Positions 20,454-29,719 of a stretch of 64,000 nt of DNA are shown one piece after another. The first letter of the stretch is position 1; every line of letters begins with the position of its first letter. The position numbers were made by a program, and so were the translations under genes. This DNA comes from Orbaceae bacterium BiB (lineage in GTDB: Bacteria > Pseudomonadota > Gammaproteobacteria > Enterobacterales > Orbaceae): positions 1,302,001 through 1,366,000 of the forward strand of contig CP133958.1 of the NCBI GenBank assembly GCA_036251205.1, given 5' to 3'. The notes beneath the pieces were generated by a model. The model made no database searches. It saw only the letters and a list, made by a program, of their open reading frames with translations, and was not told the origin of the DNA.

Positions 20454-21110
20454 ATGTTAACAAAATTACAACAAGAAACCATTAATAATACCGCTTGTTA
20501 TGTGCAGCAGAAACTAGCAAATGATTATTCAGGCCATGATATGGCTCATATTGAACGCGTAGTTCATTTAGCTAAAAAAATTCAACAAAGCGAGCCCCAA
20601 TCAAATGAATTTATTATCATTATAGCGGCCTATTTACATGATGTGATTGATGATAAAGTGATTGAAAATGTTCAAGCTGCTCGGCAAGAGTTGATTGGAT
20701 TTATTGAACAGCAACACGTTGATAAAAATGATCTGCAAGAGATAATGACTATTATTGACAACATGTCATTTAGTAAAAATTTAACAGAGAAAAAATCACT
20801 TAGCCTTGAAGGTAAAATAGTCCAAGATGCGGATCGTTTAGATGCTATTGGGGCAATTGGTATTGGTCGAACCTTTCTTTATGGCGGCAAAAAAAAGCAT
20901 ATTATGCATGACCCTCATGCTATGCCAAGAAACAAAATGTCAGTAGAGGATTACCGACAACCAAGTACGGTTATCAACCACTTTTATGAAAAATTATTTT
21001 TATTAAAAGACCAGATGAACACGTCAATGGGAATGCAGATTGCTCAAGAAAGACATCGATTTTTAGTTGAATTTGTTGATCGTTTTGAACAAGAGTGGTT
21101 AGGCAAATAA
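20454..21110 (+). CDS. HD-domain phosphohydrolase (YedJ-like)
   Basis: 218-residue cytoplasmic HD hydrolase. Metal ligands of the HD superfamily are visible: GHDMAHIERVV (His28/Asp29/His32 region), LHD at 61-63 and QDADRLDAIGAIGIGRTF around 124-141. These features and GGKKKHIMHDP resemble E. coli YedJ, a putative phosphohydrolase of unknown substrate. It diverges from the MBL-fold gene. Confidence 0.82.
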   Translation: MLTKLQQETINNTACYVQQKLANDYSGHDMAHIERVVHLAKKIQQSEPQSNEFIIIIAAYLHDVIDDKVIENVQAARQELIGFIEQQHVDKNDLQEIMTIIDNMSFSKNLTEKKSLSLEGKIVQDADRLDAIGAIGIGRTFLYGGKKKHIMHDPHAMPRNKMSVEDYRQPSTVINHFYEKLFLLKDQMNTSMGMQIAQERHRFLVEFVDRFEQEWLGK

Positions 21111-21165
21111 CATCACTGACAACAAGTGCCCCACTACCTACCTAATCACTTGAGACTTAATTGAT

Positions 21166-21204
21166 CCTCTATCCCAAAATATGTAAATATTCATGATAGA
21201 GGAT
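21166..21204. other. Inverted repeat after the HD-hydrolase gene
   Basis: ATCCTCTATC (21166-21175) pairs with GATAGAGGAT (21195-21204), perfect 10-bp arms with a 19-base loop, followed on the plus strand by AAAAAATTATG. No U-tract follows, so it is a weak terminator at best. It lies just upstream of the CRP site. Confidence 0.45.
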
Positions 21205-21213
21205 AAAAAATTA

Positions 21214-21229
21214 TGTGATTTTTTTCACA
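21214..21229 (+). promoter_or_regulatory. CRP (cAMP receptor protein) site of ilvBN
   Basis: TGTGA-N6-TCACA, a perfect core consensus, about 107 bases before the leader peptide start. With the -10-like TATAGA at 21293-21298 (start near 21304) the site centre lies about 82.5 bases upstream, a permitted class I position. E. coli ilvBN is CRP-activated, in agreement. Confidence 0.75.
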
Positions 21230-21328
21230 CTTTTTTTATTGATGTATTATTTTTTATTAAAAATATTTGCTAGCAACAAAAAATTATGTTTTTATAGATA
21301 CTAATTATTTGTAGGAGATATTAATCCC

Positions 21329-21427
21329 ATGACTACATGTTTCTCGACACAGCTTATTGCTACACTGATTAATTCAGTGCTCGTCGTCGTGCGTGTGGTG
21401 GTCGGCAATGCGCCGCGACGGGATTGA
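21329..21427 (+). CDS. ivbL: ilvBN leader peptide (attenuation)
   Basis: A 32-residue leader peptide with a valine-rich stretch, VLVVVRVVVGNAP, at residues 17-29 (seven Val, plus Leu 9, 13 and 18). This is the same design as E. coli IvbL (…VVVVRVVVVVGNAP). Ribosome stalling at scarce Val/Leu-tRNA would block the terminator that follows and let transcription enter ilvB. The ribosome site AGGAG precedes ATG 21329. It is not in most automatic gene sets because of its size. Confidence 0.93.
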   Translation: MTTCFSTQLIATLINSVLVVVRVVVGNAPRRD

Positions 21428-21442
21428 ATCAATAAGTTGACC

Positions 21443-21483
21443 AAAACCCCGCCGGTGCAAACCGAGCGGGGTTTCTTTTTTTA
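21443..21483 (+). terminator. ilvBN attenuator
   Basis: AAACCCCGC (21444-21452) pairs with GCGGGGTTT (21466-21473), with an inner CGG/CCG extension, followed by CTTTTTTT. It lies 16 bases after the leader stop codon. The upstream GC-rich end of the leader (GCGCCGCGACGGG) can pair with its 5' arm to form an antiterminator. Confidence 0.92.
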
Positions 21484-21532
21484 TCAATCTCGCTCTAAAT
21501 GGTCCCGGCAATATCAATAAGGATAAAGAGCG

Positions 21533-23221
21533 ATGCAACAATTCAATAGTCGTCCCAAATTAACATTAACTGGCGCGGAGTTAATTGTCAAAATACTGGA
21601 AAACTTTGGTATTACGACGGTTTCTGGTATTCCTGGCGGCGCTATTCTGCCTTTTTATGATGCACTTGGGCAGAGTAAAACAATTAAACATATTTTAACT
21701 CGTCATGAACAAGCTGCTGGGTTTATCGCCCAAGGAATGACTCGTACCAGTGGAAAACCAGCCGTTTGTCTCGCATCAAGTGGCCCAGGAGCAACCAATC
21801 TATTAACCGCTATTGCCGATGCAAAACTTGACTCAATTCCAATTGTTTGTATTACCGGGCAAGTTTCATCATCAACCATCGGTACTGATGCTTTTCAAGA
21901 GGTTGATACTTATGGAATATCAATCCCGATTACTAAACATAACTATTTAGTTCGCTCTATTGAAGAACTTCCGAATATTATCCAAAATGCCTTTCGTATT
22001 GCTCAATCAGGTCGACCAGGACCGGTATGGATAGATATCCCAAAAGATATTCAAACTGCAACAATTAAAATAGATTCACTGCCTGAATATCCTAAAATTG
22101 AGCACAGTTCTGACCTCATCCACAATCTCATTACACAAGCTGCAGATTTAATTAACCAAGCAAATAATCCTGTTTTATATTTAGGTGGAGGCATTGTTTT
22201 TGCTGATGCTCATAAATATGCCGAACAATTGGCAGAAAAAGCCAATATTCCAACGACCACAACCTTGATGGCACTAGGCTCAATAGATAGTGAACACCCT
22301 TTATCACTTGGTATGCTGGGGATGCATGCTAAAAGAAGTACAAATTTTATTTTACAAGAGGCTGATCTATTAATCGTACTTGGTGCTCGATTTGATGATA
22401 GAGCAATTGGTAAAACCGCAGAGTTTTGTCCTAATGCGAAGATTATACATGTTGATATTGATCGCGCTGAACTGGGCAAAATTAGACAACCTGATATTGC
22501 TATTAATGCCGATGTTGCTCAAGTACTTGAGCTTTTGTTACCACAGATTGCAGCGCAATCGAGAACATCTTGGTTAACCCGCGTAAATCAATTACAACAA
22601 CAATATCCTAGCTTTCATCATAGTGATGAACTATTAAACCATTATGGTTTAATTAAGGCTGTGGCCAATATAGCTGGTAGCGATGCGATTATTACAACAG
22701 ATGTTGGCCAACACCAAATGTGGGTAGCGCAAGCCTATCCGTTTAGTCAACCTAGACAATTACTAACTTCTGGTGGTCTTGGTACAATGGGCTTTGGTCT
22801 ACCAGCTGCGATCGGGGCCGCCATTGAGGCGCCAAAGCGCAAGGTCATCTGTTTTACCGGTGATGGTAGTATTATGATGAATATTCAAGAACTTGCGACT
22901 ATGGCAGAACATAATCTGGATATTAAAATAATTCTACTCAATAATCAGGCATTAGGATTGGTATACCAACAACAAACACTATTTTATGGTGAACGAATTT
23001 TTTCATCTACTTCGCCATATCAAGCTGATTTTATTAAAATCGCTCAAGGATTTGGGATTAAAGCATGCCAGCTGAATCAACAAGAAGACCCTTTGCAAGC
23101 TTTAACAATAGCGCTAAATAGTGTAGGCCCTTGTCTGATTCAGGTTGATATTGATATTAATGAAAAAGTTTACCCAATGGTACCACCTGGTGCAGCAAAT
23201 ATTGAAATGGTAGGAGAATAA
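21533..23221 (+). CDS. ilvB: Acetolactate synthase I, large subunit
   Basis: ThDP/FAD enzyme that makes acetolactate or acetohydroxybutyrate, the first common step to valine, leucine and isoleucine. 562 residues, the same as E. coli IlvB. The catalytic-Glu region [13 protein letters not shown] is at about 56-68, and the ThDP/Mg motif runs from GDGSIMMN to IILLNN. Controlled by CRP and attenuation as described for the leader. ilvN starts 2 bases after its stop. Confidence 0.97.
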   Translation: MQQFNSRPKLTLTGAELIVKILENFGITTVSGIPGGAILPFYDALGQSKTIKHILTRHEQAAGFIAQGMTRTSGKPAVCLASSGPGATNLLTAIADAKLDSIPIVCITGQVSSSTIGTDAFQEVDTYGISIPITKHNYLVRSIEELPNIIQNAFRIAQSGRPGPVWIDIPKDIQTATIKIDSLPEYPKIEHSSDLIHNLITQAADLINQANNPVLYLGGGIVFADAHKYAEQLAEKANIPTTTTLMALGSIDSEHPLSLGMLGMHAKRSTNFILQEADLLIVLGARFDDRAIGKTAEFCPNAKIIHVDIDRAELGKIRQPDIAINADVAQVLELLLPQIAAQSRTSWLTRVNQLQQQYPSFHHSDELLNHYGLIKAVANIAGSDAIITTDVGQHQMWVAQAYPFSQPRQLLTSGGLGTMGFGLPAAIGAAIEAPKRKVICFTGDGSIMMNIQELATMAEHNLDIKIILLNNQALGLVYQQQTLFYGERIFSSTSPYQADFIKIAQGFGIKACQLNQQEDPLQALTIALNSVGPCLIQVDIDINEKVYPMVPPGAANIEMVGE

Positions 23222-23223
23222 TT

Positions 23224-23511
23224 ATGCAAAAACATCATAAACAAATTACATTAACTCTAACAGTTTTAAATCATCCCGGTGTCATGACACATATTTGTGG
23301 TTTATTCGCAAGAAGAGCTTTTAATGTAGAAGGTATTTTATGTTTACCGCTAAATGGATCAGGTTATAGCCGTATCTGGCTGTTGGTTCAAGATGATGAA
23401 CGTTTACCACAAATGATCAGTCAGGTAGAAAAATTAGAAGATGTCCAAGATGTTATACAAAGTAAGAATTGTCAAATTTTTGAACAATTAAGTACACTAA
23501 AAGATATTTAG
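23224..23511 (+). CDS. ilvN: Acetolactate synthase I, small regulatory subunit
   Basis: Valine-sensing ACT-domain subunit that stimulates IlvB and gives feedback inhibition. 95 residues (E. coli 96). The motif [24 protein letters not shown] is split over residues 16-39 and [11 protein letters not shown] follows. The ribosome site GTAGGAG lies at the end of ilvB. A hairpin shared with the opposing fimbrial operon follows. Confidence 0.96.
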   Translation: MQKHHKQITLTLTVLNHPGVMTHICGLFARRAFNVEGILCLPLNGSGYSRIWLLVQDDERLPQMISQVEKLEDVQDVIQSKNCQIFEQLSTLKDI

Positions 23512-23522
23512 CCATAAAATAG

Positions 23523-23549
23523 CTAGCCCTTCATTCACGAAAGGGCTAG
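23523..23549. terminator. Terminator between ilvN and the fimbrial operon
   Basis: CTAGCCCTT (23523-23531) pairs with AAGGGCTAG (23541-23549) with a 9-base loop, between convergent genes. Tails are not strongly U-rich on either strand. Confidence 0.6.
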
Positions 23550-23566
23550 TTGAATCAGTCCGTCTT

Positions 23567-24535
23567 TTACGGTAAAGACACAATCAAAGAACCGCTCGCA
23601 TTAAACGAACCATCTTTAAGATCGCTACTATTTACAGTTGTTTTTTTAACAACCGAAACTCGAATTTGCTCATTACCTACACCATTATTGATATAGGATA
23701 TAAATCCAGTAAAAGGGGCTATTACTTGATCATTATGCGCAATTTCAATCCCTAAATCAGTATTATCTGAAACTGCAATGAAATCATTTGAAAAACTGGC
23801 TTGTTGTGCACTTAATGTTACTTTAACTTGTTGATTATTCAAACTACTATCATGGCAATCAATATCAAGATTAACATCTTTACTGACACTATCGGCGCCG
23901 GTATTTTTTACAGACGCTTTTCTCACCAGACCGAAATCAACGATAATCGGCTCATTGTTATTAATATCACAACTCCCTGCTTGTAGTACAGCTCGGTTAG
24001 CGGCAACAAATGTCCAAGTAAAATCTTCATGAACCCCTTCATAACCATGACTAGAGTTAGGGGTACTGTATTTATGCAACTTTAATGTCATTAATGTTTG
24101 ATTAGCTTCAATAACTAAACTTGAACCGATACCACTAGGTACAACAAAAAACATATCAATATCAATTGGATGAATTTTACTATCAGCTATCGAAAAAATA
24201 TTAGTTTTAGGAGCATTTTGAGATAAAATTCGACTGCCATTAATATAGACACCATTATCCAAATAACTAATCGCTGAACCAGGTATAATCCCCCCTGCAT
24301 TTAGCTCTAAATGATCAACATAAAAATAAGGCTGCTGATTCTCACAAAAGATATAATCACCAACATTAGCAAAAATATTTTCACCTCTTATAATATCTGA
24401 ATCGATTTGGATTGGAATAATCGTTGTCCCATTGGAGGCAACTTTATTGCCCGTCAATTGATTATAACAAACAAATGAAAAGGCTTGTGGTATATAGCAA
24501 TAGCTAATAAATAAAATAAATAATAATTTCTTCAT
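23567..24535 (-). CDS. Fimbrial tip adhesin, two-domain type
   Basis: Last gene of the chaperone-usher operon. 322 residues: signal peptide (MKKLLFILFISYCYIPQAFS, cut near residue 20), an N-terminal domain of about 160 residues with few recognisable features (the likely receptor-binding lectin domain), then a pilin domain from about residue 185 (AGSCDINNNEPIIVDFGLV with the paired Cys at DIDCHDS). This layout is that of FimH/PapG-class tip adhesins. The receptor cannot be predicted from sequence. It lies 12 bases after the preceding minor subunit gene. Confidence 0.8.
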   Translation of the reverse strand: MKKLLFILFISYCYIPQAFSFVCYNQLTGNKVASNGTTIIPIQIDSDIIRGENIFANVGDYIFCENQQPYFYVDHLELNAGGIIPGSAISYLDNGVYINGSRILSQNAPKTNIFSIADSKIHPIDIDMFFVVPSGIGSSLVIEANQTLMTLKLHKYSTPNSSHGYEGVHEDFTWTFVAANRAVLQAGSCDINNNEPIIVDFGLVRKASVKNTGADSVSKDVNLDIDCHDSSLNNQQVKVTLSAQQASFSNDFIAVSDNTDLGIEIAHNDQVIAPFTGFISYINNGVGNEQIRVSVVKKTTVNSSDLKDGSFNASGSLIVSLP

Positions 24536-24547
24536 ATGTGGTTATCA

Positions 24548-25111
24548 CTAGTTATATTCAAATACAAATGTGGCAGTTGCTGTAAAAGGTCCTAACCCGA
24601 CATTTTTTTGTGCAAGTACATCAGGATCGGCTTGAACATAAGCTGTAAATGGTAATGAGCTATTACCATTTTGGAAAGGAAACGTAGCACCTTGCTGGCC
24701 ATTAATGGGTAAGGCTATACCATTATTTTCTATACCAATAGCAATACCAGAAGCGAGACTCGAGCTATCTAATGCTAATAATCCAGGTTGTTTAGTACTT
24801 TCCTTACCAGAAAACTTCACCGTTAATGTTTTGATAGCACTAGAGCTACACTCGGTTAATTCAATATAAAAAGGCGCTTCAATACGACGAGAGTTATAAA
24901 GATCTTTGTCAGTTATTTCACCAAAATCAACATACATATTGCCGTCATTGGGAATCATCGAACAAGGATCATCGATAAGAACACCTTTTATATAAAGATT
25001 GGTTGCTTGTGCGTGAATAATTACGCCCAGTAATAACAGTAAACCAACAATATAACGCTGACTTCGACCGAACACTTTTAGCCCCTTTTTTAGTGAAGTT
25101 AAATTAATCAT
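24548..25111 (-). CDS. Minor fimbrial subunit
   Basis: About 187 residues from ATG 25111 (an upstream TTG is less likely). Signal peptide with core IVGLLLLLGVIIHAQA, then a pilin fold: LIDDPCSMI…VDFGEI, second Cys in LTECSSS, and an aromatic C-terminal strand ATFVFEYN that would be donated or recognised during chaperone-usher assembly. It overlaps the previous gene by 8 bases. Probably a tip-fibrillum or adaptor pilin. Confidence 0.78.
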   Translation of the reverse strand: MINLTSLKKGLKVFGRSQRYIVGLLLLLGVIIHAQATNLYIKGVLIDDPCSMIPNDGNMYVDFGEITDKDLYNSRRIEAPFYIELTECSSSAIKTLTVKFSGKESTKQPGLLALDSSSLASGIAIGIENNGIALPINGQQGATFPFQNGNSSLPFTAYVQADPDVLAQKNVGLGPFTATATFVFEYN

Positions 25112-25736
25112 AAATAAGTTCAAAATTAATCACTGCATAATATTGACCCGCTTTAAGAGATTGAGCAGTTCTAACTGGTGTAATATAATATTTTAAACTA
25201 TCATTATTAAGTGCCAGCAATTGTGGTGGAGTCGACATACCAACAGGTATCACATCACCAGCAGAATTAGAAATTTGTATCCCCAATCCTTTAGCTCCCA
25301 ATACTTTTATCACCGAAGTGCTATCATTAATCGTTGTAGCAAGGAAACGGACTTTAACAGCTGGCTGTATATAACTCCAAGTAGTCGTTCCTGTATCAAA
25401 ATTTTCCATGCTAGTATCATGACGCACACAGTCAAGTAAATTAATATCGAGTGAAACTGCTGGACCAGTGTCTCCAACCTTCTGTAACTCCGCTGTTGAT
25501 ATATTACCCAAATTAATTGCTTGATAAGCTGAGTCCATCGCTAATCTACAAGTGCTTTCAGTTAATGTACCATGCACATAGATTTTACCAATTTGGCCAT
25601 CCATGCCACTCCACTCATTAATAGGTTGTCTGAGATTGGAGTTACTAAAATCAGCTGAGGCTGTAAAAGTACAGCTCATCATCAATGCTATAGTTCCCAT
25701 CGAAATAGGGTTAATTAATCGTCTATTCACTTGCAT
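25104..25736 (-). CDS. Minor fimbrial subunit
   Basis: 210 residues with a signal peptide (MQVNRRLINPISMGTIALMM, cut near TASA-DF). Pilin-domain features: LTESTCRLAMDSAYQAINLG with the first Cys, second Cys in LLDCVRHD, and the C-terminal AVINFELIYD strand. Ribosome site AGGATTTAG precedes ATG 25736. It lies 13 bases after the chaperone gene. Role as an adaptor pilin is inferred from position between chaperone and adhesin. Confidence 0.8.
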   Translation of the reverse strand: MQVNRRLINPISMGTIALMMSCTFTASADFSNSNLRQPINEWSGMDGQIGKIYVHGTLTESTCRLAMDSAYQAINLGNISTAELQKVGDTGPAVSLDINLLDCVRHDTSMENFDTGTTTWSYIQPAVKVRFLATTINDSTSVIKVLGAKGLGIQISNSAGDVIPVGMSTPPQLLALNNDSLKYYITPVRTAQSLKAGQYYAVINFELIYD

Positions 25737-25749
25737 AATCTAAATCCTA

Positions 25750-26499
25750 CTATTTTGGTTCTGGTACTACATGACAAACATTTCCCTGACAATTAAATGC
25801 TAAATCAGGGCGACCACCATAATCATTAATATAGGTTAATATTGGTTTATTACCCAAAATAGAAGCCTTAATACCAAGTTTTGTCTCACCAAATGGAGCA
25901 ATCATTGCCGCATTCATATTCGTTTTGCTTAGCCCCGATTTTGACGATGCACAATTAACAATAGTGATATAAAAAGGTGTTGGATTTTGTACAATCACTG
26001 CTTCACCTTTTTTACTGATCACTAATTGTTGTGCTGGAATCGAGTTTTCACCTTGTTCAACAAGACCTGCTGGTCGATAAAACATCTTAATTTTCGATTG
26101 TAAAGCAAGCTGTAACACATTCGGTTTATCACTTTTTGGTGGAATTTCACGCAGGTTAAAGTAAAAAAGACTCTCTCTATCTTGCGGTAACTTTTTCACT
26201 TCGGGTAAAGACTCAATTCGTACTTGGCTTGCTTTATCTGGTTCAATACGTTGAATCGGTGGTAATACCACAAATGGAGTTGTTATTTTTTGCCCTTCAC
26301 TATTTTCAATCCAGCCTTGAGCCAGATAAGGTAACTGTTTATTTTTATTAGCAATATTTAATGATACTGATTTTTGAGTTCCCTCAAAAATAACACGAGT
26401 ACGATCCAATGAAATCGCAGATAATGCACTTGCTGAAATTACACTGCTCGCAATGAATGTTCCCACTAAGAGCAAATGACGAATTTGACTAATTTTCAT
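25750..26499 (-). CDS. Periplasmic fimbrial chaperone (PapD-like)
   Basis: Folds pilins by donating a beta-strand and hands them to the usher. 249 residues from ATG 26499 (ribosome site AGAGGATAT); a longer in-frame start exists but lacks one. Signal peptide through about residue 25; first Ig domain starts ISLDRTRVIFEGTQKSVSL; the F1-G1 region reads SLFYFNLREIPP, typical of the family. The second domain contains a Cys pair (NCASS and FNCQGN/CHV). It follows the usher gene. Confidence 0.93.
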   Translation of the reverse strand: MKISQIRHLLLVGTFIASSVISASALSAISLDRTRVIFEGTQKSVSLNIANKNKQLPYLAQGWIENSEGQKITTPFVVLPPIQRIEPDKASQVRIESLPEVKKLPQDRESLFYFNLREIPPKSDKPNVLQLALQSKIKMFYRPAGLVEQGENSIPAQQLVISKKGEAVIVQNPTPFYITIVNCASSKSGLSKTNMNAAMIAPFGETKLGIKASILGNKPILTYINDYGGRPDLAFNCQGNVCHVVPEPK

Positions 26500-26560
26500 A
26501 ACTGATATCCTCTTTCTAAATTCCAATCCAATAAATACTTTCAAACAAAGTTAAGGTTAT

Positions 26561-29068
26561 TTATTGCGGAATATTCTGACATATTAATGTTAATTGTTCG
26601 GAATCATCACTTAAATCTGCAGGAAAACGTATGCTGCATTGTGCTTTACCGTTCCATTTAATAAACATCTCTTCATTCGGTTTAATTCCACTGATATAAG
26701 CTAGGCCGTTATCGTCAACAATACCTGTTTCCTGCTGATTATTGTTCACAATTTGTGCACTAAATGGCACTGAACTACCATCACTCATCTTCAGATTGAC
26801 CATTCTTTTCTGTCCAGACAAGACAACAAACTTACGGTAACCAATCGCACCTTCGGTTAAAGTTAATTGTTGAACAGAATCAGTCACTTCTGCATTATCA
26901 GGCAATCGATTAAGATCAATTTTTATCTTATTTTTATAATAACTATTTACATCAGGTATAACAACTTTACCTAATTTGTTTGACATAACTTCAGGTCCAT
27001 TCGCTTTAACAGGGATACCTTCAACACCATCTGTATCAACTAATAATCGAGTTCCACCTAAACGCGATATGCGATGTAAATCTGCACCATCGGCCGTAAT
27101 AGTGACTCCACCTTTCACTCCGACACCAAATGAAGCATATTCATTATTAATATAGCTAGCATTAGCAGTTAATTGTGCATTATTTGCCTGATGAGAAATA
27201 TAACCACTCGCTGTTGCACCTTGATTTGAATGACCTGCACTCAATTGATAAGATGTTTTATTATCAATGCTATTGTAATAATTGGCCTGATTAATTGTCT
27301 CATCTCGAGTTGTTGTTAATGAGTAACCTAAATAACTTGAGCTATTAAGCGGAATACTAAATGAGAAAAACAACCCATCATTATTACGATGATTAATCAC
27401 CTGACGATATGCAGATAAAGAAGCACTAATATGCTTAATTGAACCAATATCAAAATATTTAGAGATCATTAAGCTATAACGATCAGAATTTGGTGCATTC
27501 CAATAAGTTTGATGATCATAATTGAAATAAACCGACATTTGTGAATCATTAAATGTTTTGTTCAACGATATTGTATAAAGTTCTTTACTATTACTAAGAT
27601 CTTCGTATCTTCCTGAAACAGCAAGGAAATCAGACATACTCATAAAATTACGTTGTGTAAAACGATAACCTGCAAACTGGATCTGGCTATTATATTCATC
27701 AAATCGTTTAGAGTAGTTGATACGCAATGAACCACCTGTAATCATCGAAGATTCTGTCGGTAAACGCGCAAAAGATTGCGTGTAGTCAAATGAAATAGCA
27801 CCAAAACTGTCTAAGTCACGACCGACACCAAGTGCAAGTGCATCATAATTTGGACTATTAATACTACCACCAAATACCGACCAACCATTTGAAATACCCC
27901 ATGAAAACTCTCCAGTTAAGAACAGCTCACCATTAGTATGATGTCTCATATCAGTCGGACGTCCAATCGCTGCACTATAACGCACTTGTCCTGGACGTGT
28001 TAAATAAGGAATATTAGCGGTATTAACTTGATACTGTTGTACTGAACCGCTCTGTTCTTGAACTTCAACATCAAGCTGGCCAGTAATACCACTTGGTAAA
28101 TCTTGAATAGCAAAAGGGCCAGCAGGAACCTGTGTTTGATAAATAACACGTCCAGCTTGGCTGATAATGACCGTCGCATTAGTGGCAGCAACACCTGTCA
28201 CTTCTGGTGCATACCCGCGTAAATTCGGTGGTAACATATTTAAATCAGTATTTAAGCTCATTCCCGTATAACGAAAAGTATCAAATAGTGATGAAGTTAA
28301 ATAGTTTTCACCTACACTTAATTTTGCATTAATACTTGATAACGAGGTATAAGCATAAATACGACTAAAATCAAATGTATTACCGTTAGTACCTGATGAT
28401 GTATTTCCCCAAGAGTGATTAGATCGACCTTGCCAATCAGCACGTAATCGCCAGCCTTCTAAGTTAGCACCAATCACACCATTACCATTCAAATTATAGT
28501 ATTTATGATCATTTTTATAGCTATTATTCATTTGGCCGGTCACATTGTAATCGAACATGATCCCAGGTATACCTTCATCCCACATCGATGCAGGCTCCCA
28601 ATTCTCACTTCGATATTCCAAATAGGCTTGAGGGACAGTAATATTCAGTGATTCAGTCGCAATATCACCCTTTACATCAAGACCAGGTAAACTGCTTAAT
28701 ACTAAACACTGATTGTTACTTGACCAAATCAATGATTTTAATATCGATGATTTTAGTCCAAATTTATTAACTAACTTAGGTTCTAAACAGACTTCACTCT
28801 GGTTTTCATCCGATGATGATTGAGCATAAGTAATCGGATAAGTACCAATTGACTCGTTATTAAGACGTACTTTAAATGGATAAGTTCCAGGCATAATATA
28901 ACCTGGCATCGCAAATTTATTTAGGTCAATATTTCCTCTGTCCTCTAAATCCAATACATCAACATTAAATTGCACAAAATCGGTAGCATATGATGTTTTA
29001 ACTAATGCAAAATTTACCGCTAAAGCAATAAACGATACAATATGAGCTTTTTTAAGCTTAGAAGACAT
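26561..29068 (-). CDS. Outer-membrane fimbrial usher
   Basis: Outer-membrane secretion and assembly platform for the pilus. 835 residues: signal peptide ending TSYA, N-terminal chaperone-binding domain beginning FNVDVLDLEDRGNIDLNKF, a large 24-strand barrel with plug (…GYAPEVTGVAATNATVIISQ, then the PAGPFAIQDL motif) and C-terminal domains ending in a Cys pair (AQCSIRFP…LICQNIPQ). Ushers usually span 800-870 residues. It comes before the chaperone gene, the order found in pap-type operons. Confidence 0.95.
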   Translation of the reverse strand: MSSKLKKAHIVSFIALAVNFALVKTSYATDFVQFNVDVLDLEDRGNIDLNKFAMPGYIMPGTYPFKVRLNNESIGTYPITYAQSSSDENQSEVCLEPKLVNKFGLKSSILKSLIWSSNNQCLVLSSLPGLDVKGDIATESLNITVPQAYLEYRSENWEPASMWDEGIPGIMFDYNVTGQMNNSYKNDHKYYNLNGNGVIGANLEGWRLRADWQGRSNHSWGNTSSGTNGNTFDFSRIYAYTSLSSINAKLSVGENYLTSSLFDTFRYTGMSLNTDLNMLPPNLRGYAPEVTGVAATNATVIISQAGRVIYQTQVPAGPFAIQDLPSGITGQLDVEVQEQSGSVQQYQVNTANIPYLTRPGQVRYSAAIGRPTDMRHHTNGELFLTGEFSWGISNGWSVFGGSINSPNYDALALGVGRDLDSFGAISFDYTQSFARLPTESSMITGGSLRINYSKRFDEYNSQIQFAGYRFTQRNFMSMSDFLAVSGRYEDLSNSKELYTISLNKTFNDSQMSVYFNYDHQTYWNAPNSDRYSLMISKYFDIGSIKHISASLSAYRQVINHRNNDGLFFSFSIPLNSSSYLGYSLTTTRDETINQANYYNSIDNKTSYQLSAGHSNQGATASGYISHQANNAQLTANASYINNEYASFGVGVKGGVTITADGADLHRISRLGGTRLLVDTDGVEGIPVKANGPEVMSNKLGKVVIPDVNSYYKNKIKIDLNRLPDNAEVTDSVQQLTLTEGAIGYRKFVVLSGQKRMVNLKMSDGSSVPFSAQIVNNNQQETGIVDDNGLAYISGIKPNEEMFIKWNGKAQCSIRFPADLSDDSEQLTLICQNIPQ

Positions 29069-29103
29069 AAAAAATATACCTAATATAATATTAAAGATAA
29101 CAA

Positions 29104-29646
29104 TTAGTTATAATCAAGTTTAAAACTGAGAGTGGTGTAATAGTCACCTGATATCAAGCTATTACTCAGTTTCACAAGCTGAACGTGGTAAGTTAATACA
29201 GTAAAATTGTTCTCAACATGAATCTCATTACGCATTAGCTTATCAATTTGACCAGGAACGATCTGATCTTGCGTTTCACTAGAAATCGTTAGGCCAACAC
29301 CTGACGCATCACCCGAAACCATAAAAATATCACCATCACGAGGTCCATCAAACGTGATACCTAAATCACCTTTAACACCATTAGGATTTTTACCAAAATC
29401 ACAATCAATTAATTTGATACTGAAAGATTTATTAGGTCCAATACCATGCTCTAACAACTCATGAATGGCGGTATTACCCATACTAACTGTTTGGTCCAGT
29501 GATCCAGTATCAATCGTACAAGCTGAGTCATAAATGTGCCCTTTCATTTCGACTTTACCGTCAAAATTAGCAGGCTCAGAATTAGAATATGTTGTGAATA
29601 GCATTAATAGTGTTAATACCATTATATGGTTAGTCATATATTTCAC
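29104..29646 (-). CDS. Fimbrial subunit, PapH-like position
   Basis: About 180 residues. The best start is GTG at 29646, six bases after GGAG; ATG at 29637 and TTG at 29658 are alternatives. A signal peptide (TNHIMVLTLLMLFTTYSNS) precedes a pilin domain: GHIYDSACTIDTGSLDQTVSMG with the first Cys and LIDCDFG with the second, ending TLSFKLDYN. Its place between the major pilin and the usher matches PapH, the anchor that ends pilus growth, but it could be a second shaft pilin. Confidence 0.78.
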   Translation of the reverse strand: MKYMTNHIMVLTLLMLFTTYSNSEPANFDGKVEMKGHIYDSACTIDTGSLDQTVSMGNTAIHELLEHGIGPNKSFSIKLIDCDFGKNPNGVKGDLGITFDGPRDGDIFMVSGDASGVGLTISSETQDQIVPGQIDKLMRNEIHVENNFTVLTYHVQLVKLSNSLISGDYYTTLSFKLDYN

Positions 29647-29678
29647 TGTTAACTCCAATTCAGGTTAGTAAAAATAAA

Positions 29679-29705
29679 TAAAAGGCAATGAATCATTGCC
29701 TTTTA
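29679..29705 (-). terminator. Stem-loop between major pilin and downstream fimbrial genes
   Basis: AAAGGCAATGA (29681-29691) pairs with TCATTGCCTTT (29693-29703), followed on the minus strand by TATTTATTTTT. Such a partial terminator after the major pilin gene commonly sets a high pilin-to-usher ratio. Confidence 0.75.
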
Positions 29706-29719
29706 TTAAAAGCGATATT

